Below are positions 18,250 through 25,563 of a stretch of DNA of 53,379 bases, in pieces. The stretch's first letter is position 1; every line of letters begins with the position of its first letter. Position numbers and translations under genes: made by a program. Source of the stretch: Bradyrhizobium campsiandrae (GTDB taxonomy: Bacteria; Pseudomonadota; Alphaproteobacteria; Rhizobiales; Xanthobacteraceae); NCBI RefSeq assembly GCF_014529705.1, contig NZ_JAANIH010000061.1, forward strand, positions 1-53,379. The letters are read 5' to 3'. The notes beneath the pieces were generated by a model. That model was not told the DNA's origin, made no database searches, and worked only from the letters and a program-made list of their open reading frames with translations.

Positions 18250-18363
18250 TCAGGACCGGTGCCCCATCAACCGCCGCACGATCTCCATTCCCTCCTCCAC
18301 CGTGAACGGGCCATAGCGTCGGTCGTAGCGGAGGAGTACCTGGATGGCGTAGGCGAGGGACAT
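18250..18363 (-). CDS. Small hypothetical protein, 37 residues
   Basis: Minus-strand ATG at 18363, TGA at 18250-18252. The product begins MSLAYAIQVLLRYDRRYGPF and ends IVRRLMGHRS. A strong ribosome site AAGGAG lies seven bases upstream of the ATG. It follows the recombinase fragment gene (stop 18389) by 25 bases, so both may share a transcript. No family recognised. The reading looks like a genuine amphipathic helix, but short length keeps confidence moderate. Confidence 0.5.
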   Translation of the reverse strand: MSLAYAIQVLLRYDRRYGPFTVEEGMEIVRRLMGHRS

Positions 18364-18388
18364 GTGATGCTCCTTTCTTTGTTGGGGG

Positions 18389-18640
18389 TCATGCGGGTTT
18401 GTTTAATGCGAGCCACAAGCGGGCGACGGCTTCGTCGGGAGAACTATTGAATTTGCTTTCGGTGATCTCACCATCCAAAAATAGCTGGGCGGCCGATCCG
18501 TCATTGCTCTCCCAGCCGCGCGACGCGCAGTAGGCTTTCGCCTGGCGGCGCTGATCCGGGATGGAAAGATCGCTGTCGGCCTGCCGTCCCGTTGAGACCC
18601 GGAGGTAGAGCGCCGCACGAACAGCCGTCGCCATGGTCAT
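18389..18640 (-). pseudogene. Serine recombinase N-terminus joined to an unrelated C-terminus
   Basis: An 83-residue reading. The first ~45 residues are the start of a resolvase/invertase-type catalytic domain: AALYLRVSTGRQ, with the active-site serine in RVS, then SIPDQRRQAKAYCASRGWE. After that the expected continuation is replaced by SNDGSAAQLFLDGEITESKF and PDEAVARLWLALNKPA, which looks like the natural C-terminus of a small phage-type protein. The simplest reading is an in-frame deletion that joined the recombinase start to a downstream gene. An AGGGGG-containing ribosome site before the ATG at 18640 is intact, so a fusion protein may still be made, but without recombinase activity. Confidence 0.75.
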
Positions 18641-18647
18641 GTCCCCC

Positions 18648-18881
18648 TCAGCTGTTTCCAAACAACTCGTCGAACAGGTCGCCGAACCACGCTTCGAAGA
18701 CGGCGATCTCGGCTTCAGCAACCGGCACGTCTTCCGGCCAGTCATCCGTCACCGTCCATGTCACCGAAGTGCGCTTCGCTCGTCGCCGGCTGGGACGTGC
18801 GGTCGCCACGGCATAGTCGTAGAGATCGTCGCATTCCGCGTTGGTCGACACGCGGCGCTGCGATTCTTGAGAGCGAGCCAT
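18648..18881 (-). CDS. Small acidic protein upstream of the recombinase fragment
   Basis: A 77-residue protein starting MARSQESQRRVSTNAECDDL, with a basic middle (ARPSRRRAKRTSVTWTV) and a strongly acidic end (EIAVFEAWFGDLFDELFG). It stops eight bases before the recombinase-fragment start, so the two form an operon-like pair. My recollection is that small proteins of this kind precede recombinase genes in other rhizobial elements, but I cannot confirm that here. Function unknown. There is no clear ribosome site, and the start could be slightly different. Confidence 0.55.
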   Translation of the reverse strand: MARSQESQRRVSTNAECDDLYDYAVATARPSRRRAKRTSVTWTVTDDWPEDVPVAEAEIAVFEAWFGDLFDELFGNS

Positions 18882-19492
18882 GGCGCCATTGTGGCAAGCA
18901 TGGCCGATCCACTGAACAGCCGAAGTGCGCGCCACATCACGCTGCGGTGCTCCGACCTCGCGCTTCTTCTGCCGCGTGAGCGCAATCGCGCAGAGCAAGC
19001 CAGGATCGCATGGCAGCAAAGAGCCGGGCCATCGGAGCGCCGTCAAGGCCGCAAGCCGGCGGAGCAGGTCGCGCGAAGCGCGAGCCTTGACGGCGTTCCG
19101 TTGGTCCGGCAGCGGTCTCCCATGCGATCATGGCGGGCATCCATGCCGAGCATGCGCAACACGACGCTACGCTGCGAACGATGGCGCTCGGGACGTTGAT
19201 TTTGAATGCTTTCTCGGTTCGAGCGGCACCAGGCCGTTTCATACGGTGCCGCTGCAGGGCTATCCAGAACAATGTGCAAACAAACACTTACGACCCCCAA
19301 CGGCGCGGAGCGACACCGTCGCTTTTATCTAGCCGTCCTAGTCGATCAAGGATCAAGGATCGCGCCCATCAATCCTGATGACGAGCACGCCGCTCTGTAG
19401 CCGTGAAGCAGGCGCACGGGCATGGACTCGCCGACACGAGATGTGCAAGACTATACAACCATAGATTTTGCAAGTCTGCAGGAGGTGCCGTT
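18882..19492. other. 611-base stretch without a gene
   Basis: No convincing coding region on either strand; several frames are open but overlap each other with Arg/Pro-rich, shadow-like composition. The main structure is the long inverted repeat at 19004-19129. The right part (19200-19490) is visibly richer in A+T and leads into the RHS-core gene. Confidence 0.5.
19004..19129. repeat. Imperfect 46-base inverted repeat
   Basis: The arm at 19004-19049 (starts GATCGCATGG, ends CGCCGTCAAGGC) matches the reverse complement of 19084-19129 at 36 of 46 positions. The inner 12 bases (with GCCGTCAAGGC) and outer 10 bases are perfect. The loop is 34 bases. It could be paired ends of a small lost element or a structured RNA remnant. 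Confidence 0.6.
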
Positions 19493-20143
19493 ATGGTTAG
19501 CCGCGTTGGGATGCTGCTGCTCGCTCTGGTCTTTGCTGCACCTGCGGAAGCGCGCTTCCTCCAGGCGGATCCTGCTGGCGTGGAAGGAGGCATTAATCTC
19601 TACGCGTTTGTCGCGAATGATCCGCTGAACCGTGTCGATCCGTCCGGGCTTCAATATATTCCACCCGATCGCATGGTTCACATTCTGAACGCGCACGGGA
19701 TCGACACTCCTCGCACCCGTCCTGGCAATAGCGTTTTCAATCAGGAATATACAAACCCTACCGCGCTTCAGCAGCTATCAAATGATGTCTTCGCGTCACC
19801 GCTTGCCCCTCCCGCAGTCGCGCCATTCGGGCAAGGAAGTGTCATGGTCTTGCAGGGACAGGTGATGCTTCTAAACCAAAATACGGGACAAACGATTCCC
19901 TATATGATTGGTACCGCCAACGGAGTACCAACAAACCAGGTGCAAATTTACTACGACAACGCAACTGGCAATGTGCAGACCATGTTCCCCGTTCCAATTT
20001 CGGGAGGCCAAGGCCCACAGGGCTCCAATAGCTCCCCTGGACTGGACGTTCTCCCAGCGAGCGCGTCTGCGCCGACAGGAAATCTGGCGGGATCGGATCA
20101 GAATAGCTTCGCTCCAACCGCCGCAGGAACAGCATCAAAGTAG
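19493..20143 (+). CDS. Secreted mini-protein with RHS-core C-terminal motif
   Basis: A 216-residue protein. Residues 1-20 form a signal peptide (LLLALVFAAPAEA). Directly after the predicted cleavage site comes FLQADPAGVEGGINLYAFVA, NDPLNRVDPSGL, the signature that closes the RHS-repeat-associated core in large RHS/YD proteins. In those proteins it is followed by a variable toxin tail. Here the RHS barrel is absent and about 160 residues of polar, low-complexity sequence follow (NQNTGQTIPYMIG, ISGGQGPQGSNSSPG). The ATG at 19493 has a strong GGAGGTG ribosome site five bases upstream, so this short form is a real start. It may be an orphan RHS tail or effector that gained a signal peptide. A transglutaminase-like gene follows 44 bases later. 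No toxin motif is recognised. Confidence 0.75.
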   Translation: MVSRVGMLLLALVFAAPAEARFLQADPAGVEGGINLYAFVANDPLNRVDPSGLQYIPPDRMVHILNAHGIDTPRTRPGNSVFNQEYTNPTALQQLSNDVFASPLAPPAVAPFGQGSVMVLQGQVMLLNQNTGQTIPYMIGTANGVPTNQVQIYYDNATGNVQTMFPVPISGGQGPQGSNSSPGLDVLPASASAPTGNLAGSDQNSFAPTAAGTASK

Positions 20144-20187
20144 GAACTGCAGATGGCAAGGAGGTCGACCAGCTGAGGAGGGAGCGG

Positions 20188-21147
20188 ATGGTGAGGTACC
20201 ATAGATCTCGGCTGGCGGCGGCGTTCTTCGCCGTAACGGCGCTCCTTATTTCTGTGAATGCAGGCGCTCAGGACGCGCCTCTATCGGCCCCTGCAACCGT
20301 TCGGTCGGTGTTGGCGACATCGGACGCAGAGATCGATTTCGCAAAGGCCAAGCTAACTTTCGACAAGCTGGTTAGCCCGGCATTGGACATCTCGGCCGCC
20401 CTCAACCAACTCGACCGTGCTTTCGAAACCGTGACTCGGATGGCAGGCCCATCCCCGTCCAACAAGGCGAAGCTCACCGCGATTCGGACGTACATATACG
20501 AGAGTGGGGATTGGAATGACCGGCGGCCCTTTCAGTACGATATGACCGACCCGAACGGGCAAAAGCTGTCCAACAGACTGCTTGCGAGCTATCTCGACAC
20601 CCGACGTGGAAACTGCATCACCATGCCGATCCTGTTCTTGATCCTCGCAGATCGGATGCACCTTCCAGTCGCGCTCTCCAGGGCGCCCTTGCATTTCTTC
20701 ATCAAATACACAGACGACGTGACAGGTCAGGCACTTAACCTGGAAACAACGAGTGGAGGATACCCGGCGAGGGATTCTTGGATTCGGGAACAAATGCCGA
20801 TGACGGATCAGGCGATTGCAAACGGCCTTTACCTTCGTCCGCTTACGAGGCGGGAAACGTTGGCAGCGATGGCGGCGGTGGTGGTCGAGGCCGATCTCGA
20901 ACGACAACGCTTTCAAGAAGGTATCGAGATCGCCAACATCATCCTGGAGTACGATCCCACGTTCGCATACATGTTGGCGAAACGCGGAAGTGCCTTCGCA
21001 GCTCAGATAGAGGCGGAGTTCGTGCAGAAATATCCCAGACCTGCCGACATCCCGTCGTCCCTACGACCGCGATATCAGGTGCTGCAGGAAAGAAATCTCT
21101 CTGATTTCGCGAAAGCGGAAGCCTTGGGTTGGCGTGAGGACCAGTAG
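20188..21147 (+). CDS. Periplasmic transglutaminase-like (SirB1-type) protein
   Basis: A 319-residue protein with a signal peptide of about 28 residues (LISVNAGAQ). The core shows a transglutaminase/cysteine-protease-like triad: RRGNCITMPILFLILADRM with Cys143, RAPLHFFIKY with His169 and LNLETTSGGYPARD with Glu186. Many SirB1-family members lack the cysteine, whereas here it is present. The C-terminal part is helical, TPR-like (EGIEIANIILEYDPTFAYML). It starts at an ATG with GAGGAGGGAG upstream, 44 bases after the secreted RHS-core gene, so the two are probably co-transcribed. Possible roles are processing or crosslinking the neighbour, or cell-wall peptide cleavage. Both are inference. Confidence 0.8.
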   Translation: MVRYHRSRLAAAFFAVTALLISVNAGAQDAPLSAPATVRSVLATSDAEIDFAKAKLTFDKLVSPALDISAALNQLDRAFETVTRMAGPSPSNKAKLTAIRTYIYESGDWNDRRPFQYDMTDPNGQKLSNRLLASYLDTRRGNCITMPILFLILADRMHLPVALSRAPLHFFIKYTDDVTGQALNLETTSGGYPARDSWIREQMPMTDQAIANGLYLRPLTRRETLAAMAAVVVEADLERQRFQEGIEIANIILEYDPTFAYMLAKRGSAFAAQIEAEFVQKYPRPADIPSSLRPRYQVLQERNLSDFAKAEALGWREDQ

Positions 21148-21163
21148 GCGCTCCGCCGCGGCG

Positions 21164-21445
21164 TCAATCGTGAGAAGTCTCAGAGCTAGTCTCGGACCCC
21201 TTGTCGGACAAAAGCCGCTCGATCTTGCTCAGACGTTCGATAACCTCAAGCAAAACGTTCACACTCTCCTGGGTCGCTACACCTTCGGACCGGCGAATTT
21301 CGCTAACTACCTCGGAGAGGCGGTCGCGCACGCTTTGGCCACCCGTCGAGAGCCCCAACTCGGTCTCGACCAAGTCGATCAGAGCAATGAGGTCGTTCAC
21401 CGGGTCGGCGTCGACTGGCACTCCTTGAACGATTTTCTTGAACAT
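21164..21445 (-). CDS. Hypothetical protein, 93 residues
   Basis: A small soluble, acidic, probably all-helical protein: MFKKIVQGVPVDADPVNDLI, then LIDLVETELGLSTGGQSVRD, VNVLLEVIERLSKIERLL and a Ser/Thr-rich tail. The heptad-like leucines in the second half suggest a short coiled coil. It is convergent with the transglutaminase-like gene, with 16 bases between their stops. An AGGGTGC sequence before the ATG is a weak ribosome site. No family recognised. Confidence 0.6.
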   Translation of the reverse strand: MFKKIVQGVPVDADPVNDLIALIDLVETELGLSTGGQSVRDRLSEVVSEIRRSEGVATQESVNVLLEVIERLSKIERLLSDKGSETSSETSHD

Positions 21446-21769
21446 TGCACCCTAGCGGCTCCGTGTGATCGGTAGAGGATGTGCCTTCTCGGGATTGAGG
21501 GCAAGGTCAGCCGCTAACCTAATTGAGTTTGAGCCCTACCCCGATTCATAAATCGCAAATCAGCCGAACTTGGGCTGATGCCGGCTCGGTGCAGTAGCGC
21601 CAGATCGCGGCCCGTCGCAGACTTGCCGATTGGACCGCGTCGCGGGCTACTGTATCATAGTATCACGGCGAAGCAGTAGTGCCCATCTTCATCGGCCGTG
21701 GCGCGCCATTTCGCGATTGCCGCTTTTCCAAGCCGCGGCGAGCCAGGGGGGCGCCACAGGTCCCAGGCG
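21446..21769. other. Intergenic region without a recognised gene
   Basis: About 320 bases with no supported coding region. It should hold the promoter of the 93-residue gene. A GGCGCGCCATTTC sequence at about 21700 resembles the core of the repeat copies at 17309 and 23486. Confidence 0.4.
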
Positions 21770-22435
21770 TCAAGTCGTGCTCGAACGCTTCAGTTGATCG
21801 AGGACGGGCAATACGTCCGAAGGCTCCGGTCGGCGCGTATAATCCGGATTGATTTCCGCATAGGCGATGACACCGTCCTGCCCGATCACGTATCGCGCCG
21901 GCATCGGCAGCGTCCAACTATCCTCACCATTGAAGGCGACGAGGTCGGCGCCGAGCTGCTTGTGGATCGCCTGCAGGTCTTCGGGCAGGTGCCAGCGAAT
22001 TCCGAATTTTGCGGCCAGTTCGCCGCCCTTGTCGCCGACAATGGGGAAGCCGAGCTTGTTGCTGCGCTGGGACTTGCGGCTATTGGCGGCCGTCTGTTGG
22101 GACACGGCCAAGAGCAGCGCGCCGCGCGCTTCGATGTCCGCTCGAACCTCCTCAAGCGCCTGAAGATCGAGATTGCAGAACGGGCACCAGGCGCCGCGAT
22201 AGAATGTCAGGACGAGCGGACCTCTGGTCAGCAAGTCCTGCGAAGACACGAGCTTGCCGTCCGGATCGGGCAGCGCAAACACCGGGGCGCGGTCGCCGGC
22301 GTGCAGCGCACGGCCGGCCTGACCTGAGGCGATCAGTTCGTCGGTGACGCGGTGCATGACCGCCACGACCTCAGGCGGAGCCATTTCGGTTTCGAATTTC
22401 GTCTTGAGGGCATCCAATTTGTCTTGAAGGGACAT
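21770..22435 (-). CDS. Peroxiredoxin-like AhpC/TSA-family protein
   Basis: A 221-residue thioredoxin-fold peroxidase-like protein. The active-site region is FYRGAWCPFCNLDLQALEEV, with a CPFC pair in the peroxidatic position. Other family signs are LHAGDRAPVFALPDPDGKLV at the start of the fold and MPARYVIGQDGVIAYAEI near the end. The N-terminal helix (SLQDKLDALKTKFETEMAPP) is characteristic of this longer subgroup. It would reduce peroxides in the cytoplasm. It is transcribed away from a LysR regulator across a 107-base gap, the usual arrangement for LysR control of a stress gene. The start at 22435 has AGGAAAA upstream. Confidence 0.88.
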   Translation of the reverse strand: MSLQDKLDALKTKFETEMAPPEVVAVMHRVTDELIASGQAGRALHAGDRAPVFALPDPDGKLVSSQDLLTRGPLVLTFYRGAWCPFCNLDLQALEEVRADIEARGALLLAVSQQTAANSRKSQRSNKLGFPIVGDKGGELAAKFGIRWHLPEDLQAIHKQLGADLVAFNGEDSWTLPMPARYVIGQDGVIAYAEINPDYTRRPEPSDVLPVLDQLKRSSTT

Positions 22436-22542
22436 CGCTTTTTCCTCGGTTGCGACGCATCTGCGTCCGGTGACCGGAAAGTGCTCTATTCAAATCGAAG
22501 GCGATAGACGGAGAATATGGCTTTGAGTTATTCATTAGAGCC

Positions 22543-23442
22543 ATGAATGATCACCTCTCGTCGTTGCGTCTGTTCGTTCGCGTCGCCCGGCGGGGAAGCT
22601 TCTCGGCCGGAGGCCGCGAACTGAATATTCCTCAGCCGACGGTGTCCCGCACGATTGCGGCCCTCGAACGCAAGATGGGCGCAGCTCTGTTCACGCGCAC
22701 GACGCGCGCCATCGCCCTGACCGAGGCCGGCGCCGACTTTCTGGCGCGGGTCGAACCGATCCTCAGCGCGCTCGACGAAGCCGAATACGCGGTGCGCGGG
22801 ACCGGCGAATTGCGCGGCGTTTTACGGGTCGGCCCGTCATCCACCTTCGCGATCCGGGAGATCGCGCCGCGCCTTCCAGTTTTCATGGACAGGCATCCGG
22901 CGCTGCGGGTCGAACTCGTGGCCGACGACATGCGGCAGAACTTCGTGAGTGAAAGCATCGATATCGGGCTGAGGTTCGGGTCGCTTCCGGATTCGACGGC
23001 AGTGGCGCGCCGTATCGCGGCATGGCCACGCGTGATCGTCGCTTCGCCGGCCTATCTCGAACGGTTCGGCGTTCCCCGGACGCCCGCCGACCTCGCAGCA
23101 CATTCGGTCATCGTAGGACCGTCGCGCCTCGGCCCCGCCTGGACGTTCCGCAAGAACGGCAAGGCAACGTCGGTGCGAGTGGGTGGCCGGCTGACGGCGA
23201 CCGTCAATGAAGTCGCGACAGCAGCAGCAGTTGCCGGCCTCGGCCTGACCTCGATGGCGAGCGTCGGTTGCCGAGGCGAGATCGAGAATGGCTCCCTCGT
23301 TCGGGTGTTAGCCGACTGGGATATGGGGGCGGTCGAACTGCATGCCGTGTTTCCAGATGACAGAGGCGCCAAACCCTCCGCAAGAACCTTCGCCGATTTC
23401 CTTGTCGCCGAATCCGCCAAATGGTCGGCTAGCCTAGGCTAG
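22543..23442 (+). CDS. LysR-family transcriptional regulator
   Basis: A 299-residue regulator with an N-terminal winged helix-turn-helix (LRLFVRVARRGSFSAGGREL, QPTVSRTIAALERKMGAALF, TRTTRAIALTEAG). A periplasmic-binding-like effector domain from about residue 90 has GVLRVGPSSTFAI and VAGLGLTSMASVGCRGEIEN. The length is typical. It is divergent from the peroxiredoxin gene, so that gene and itself are its likely targets. An inverted pair ATGGCT/AGCCAT flanks the start codon region (22518-22545) and could be part of a binding site, though this is weak. The inducer is unknown. Confidence 0.93.
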   Translation: MNDHLSSLRLFVRVARRGSFSAGGRELNIPQPTVSRTIAALERKMGAALFTRTTRAIALTEAGADFLARVEPILSALDEAEYAVRGTGELRGVLRVGPSSTFAIREIAPRLPVFMDRHPALRVELVADDMRQNFVSESIDIGLRFGSLPDSTAVARRIAAWPRVIVASPAYLERFGVPRTPADLAAHSVIVGPSRLGPAWTFRKNGKATSVRVGGRLTATVNEVATAAAVAGLGLTSMASVGCRGEIENGSLVRVLADWDMGAVELHAVFPDDRGAKPSARTFADFLVAESAKWSASLG

Positions 23443-23808
23443 CACTCGCGTCCCTCGCCTTGCTGGAACTACACCAATTTCGACGACATACGAGTTCGCG
23501 TTTTTGTTCTGAATGGCGCGCCATTTCATCACGACAAAGCAGGCTCGCTGTAGTCCGACATCCTTTCGGTATGAAGCGCCACGCGAACGACCCGAAGCGG
23601 CCCAGGACGTGGGCGGAGCTTCAATTGCCGCGGCAAAGCCCGGTTATGATCGTCGCGTCAGCGGAAGCAGCGAGATTGCGGTGAGAAGCGGCCATCAATG
23701 ATCGGCCGGTGCACTCCGTCAGCCCCTCATCTCGAAACCACGTCCTTGATTCGAATCAAGACGCGGCCGGAGCCAGCGTGCCAGGAGATGCGCTGGCGGA
23801 GGGCGGTC
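23443..23808. other. Intergenic region with repeat copy B
   Basis: No supported gene. It contains the second copy of the ~40-base repeat (23486-23526), and frames open here lack a ribosome site and protein-like composition. The downstream membrane-protein frame is open from 23698, but its first ~37 residues are unlike the rest. Confidence 0.4.
23486..23526 (+). repeat. Copy B of a ~40-base diverged repeat
   Basis: ACATACGAGTTCG to GAATGGCGCGCCATTT, matching 17309-17347 with about 5 differences. Same orientation, 6.2 kb apart. Confidence 0.7.
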
Positions 23809-24675
23809 ATGCCGGTAAGACAACAGGTTTGGCGTATGGCGGCGGCCATCATTGCGACGCTGGCCGCGTGGGGCTTGATCAGGCTTGTTCTTCCATCGCT
23901 GGACTATTACCCACCGGAAGGTCTGGCTCGAAACCTGCAAAGAAGCTGGTTCATTGTCTCCGGCACGCACAAGGCGGCCCAACTCGTCTACGCACTGGGA
24001 ACGCTCATTCTCATGGCGCCGTTCCTTGCGATCGTGCAACGGCGCTGGCCGGGCCGGAGTGGATGGAACGGTCTCACCTTCGGGGTGTTGCTCGGGCTGT
24101 TGTGGGCGTTCTGTTTCCTCAATAGCGCTACGCTTTTTGGCATGAGGGTAGGCGAGGCGCTTCTGAACGGTGCTCTGGACCTTGCCGCACTGGCCCTCGG
24201 TGGGTGGCTGATCGGCTTGGCGCTGGGTCGAGACCATCCAAAACCGGAGCGCGCGAGCCGCGTGCCTTGGCTCGCCATTGTTCTCATCGCCTGCGGCTTC
24301 ACTTCAGCTTACAGCATAGGGGCGCTCCTGCTGCGGGACACCCTTGGTCAGGCAGCGGCTCTGTTCGCCAGCCCTGTGACGGCGCTGCAATACGCGACCC
24401 TCTTCATGGTCGGGCTTTGGGCCGGCCTGATGTATGTGATCGTGCGCCCCGGACTGCCATTCGTTTCGGCTTCGGCAAATGCGGCGTTCTTCGCCTTCGG
24501 AGTCTTCGGGCACAGTTGGACGCTGTTCAAGCTTTACTCCGTCATCGAGTTCAGTGGTGTCCTGTTGACTGTTATTTTGATCGGCTTGACGGGAGCACTC
24601 GGCGTTTTCATCGGCGCGCTCGCCTATGAATGGGCGACGCACGCACGATTTCTTGGCCGATATTCGTTCGAGTGA
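23809..24675 (+). CDS. Hypothetical polytopic membrane protein
   Basis: A 288-residue membrane protein with about eight hydrophobic segments, including AAIIATLAAWGLIRLVLPSL, ALGTLILMAPFLAIV, TFGVLLGLLWAFCFL, ALDLAALALGGWLIGLALG and FSGVLLTVILIGLTGALGV. No transport or catalytic signature is visible. The ATG at 23809 (MPVRQQVWRM) is chosen because GGAGGG lies about six bases upstream. An ATG at 23788 has its GGAG too close. It converges with the HlyD-like gene, with 30 bases between the stops, and is not part of that operon. Family unknown to me. Confidence 0.7.
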   Translation: MPVRQQVWRMAAAIIATLAAWGLIRLVLPSLDYYPPEGLARNLQRSWFIVSGTHKAAQLVYALGTLILMAPFLAIVQRRWPGRSGWNGLTFGVLLGLLWAFCFLNSATLFGMRVGEALLNGALDLAALALGGWLIGLALGRDHPKPERASRVPWLAIVLIACGFTSAYSIGALLLRDTLGQAAALFASPVTALQYATLFMVGLWAGLMYVIVRPGLPFVSASANAAFFAFGVFGHSWTLFKLYSVIEFSGVLLTVILIGLTGALGVFIGALAYEWATHARFLGRYSFE

Positions 24676-24705
24676 GCTGGGACTGCAGAGCGCCGCTGCG
24701 AGGCG

Positions 24706-25563
24706 TCATTTCAGAGCGTCCGCCGCTGCCGACATCCGCTCGAACTTCACGCTGCAATGGACGCCGGCCGGGATCGCAGCGCCTGGATTTGGCAGTCTGA
24801 GCTGAACCAGGAACAGTCCGCTGGCAGCATCGATCTGCGGATCTTTCGTGATCACGACGCCTTCGCGCGCGCCGCCCAGCGGCTCCTGCGGCGTGATCCC
24901 CGCCGACATGCCCATCGATACGAGCGGATAGGCTTTCGCAGGCAGGTAGACGTCGACGGTGAGCGGATCGATCTCGGTGACGGTTGCGACCGGGTTGGTT
25001 GGGTCGGCATATTCGCCCGCATGCAGCTCGACCGATGTCACGACGCCTTCGGCGGGCGCCCTGAGAGTTCGGCGATCGAGTGTCGCCTCCAGCCGGGTCA
25101 GCTCCAGCGCCGCCAATTCCTTGTCGAGCCGCGCCTGCTCGATCTCCTCCTTGGCCACGGAGGCGGCGGCCTCGGCTTCCTCGAATGCCTGCTCCGAGGT
25201 GACGGCGGCGACCTTGAGCTTGCGCTGGCGCTCCAGCTTGGCGGCTGCGGCGGTGTAGACCGCCGTCTTCAGGCGAATGGCGACATCGGTCGTGGACCTC
25301 ACACGGGCCGCATCGACCTGCGCCTGCTCGACCACGGATTCGAGCTGCGCGATGATCTGTCCCTTCTTGACCACGTCGGCCCGCTTGACGGCCACCGACG
25401 CGAGAGGTCCGGGGATCGACATCGCCAGCTTGTAGACATGAAACGGCGTGATCAGGCACGAGGCGCGCGAGGCGTAGTCGTCCAGGGATTGCGCCCGCGC
25501 CCCCGGTGCCAGCAGCAAAGCCGCAACCAGACCCGACGCCGCGCGCCATGCCATCGCCTGCAT
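24706..25563 (-). CDS. Periplasmic HlyD/RND-type adaptor protein
   Basis: A 285-residue adaptor with a signal peptide (AALLLAPGARAQ), so periplasmic rather than anchored. It has the two half-lipoyl motifs (IPGPLASVAVKRADVVKKGQ and RTLRAPAEGVVTSVELHAGE) flanking a long Ala/Glu-rich alpha-hairpin (AKLERQRKLKVAAVTSEQAF to EEIEQARLDKELAALELTRL), then a beta-barrel (IDPLTVDVYLPAKAYP). Such proteins bridge an inner-membrane pump and an outer-membrane channel. Its ATG shares one base with the stop codon of the SecA-like gene, so it is the last gene of the five-gene operon. No pump of RND or ABC type lies nearby. It would be the third HlyD-like part of this system. The longer open frame upstream is antisense-like and not used. 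Confidence 0.88.
   Translation of the reverse strand: MQAMAWRAASGLVAALLLAPGARAQSLDDYASRASCLITPFHVYKLAMSIPGPLASVAVKRADVVKKGQIIAQLESVVEQAQVDAARVRSTTDVAIRLKTAVYTAAAAKLERQRKLKVAAVTSEQAFEEAEAAASVAKEEIEQARLDKELAALELTRLEATLDRRTLRAPAEGVVTSVELHAGEYADPTNPVATVTEIDPLTVDVYLPAKAYPLVSMGMSAGITPQEPLGGAREGVVITKDPQIDAASGLFLVQLRLPNPGAAIPAGVHCSVKFERMSAAADALK

Noticed and set aside
1..18640. The recombinase pieces at 1-1389 and 18389-18640 as two halves of one split gene
   Set aside because: Their sequence types belong to different recombinase subfamilies, and 17 kb of unrelated genes lie between them.
24706..25563. RND multidrug efflux adaptor
   Set aside because: No RND pump or outer-membrane channel gene is adjacent; it is coupled to the SecA-like gene.
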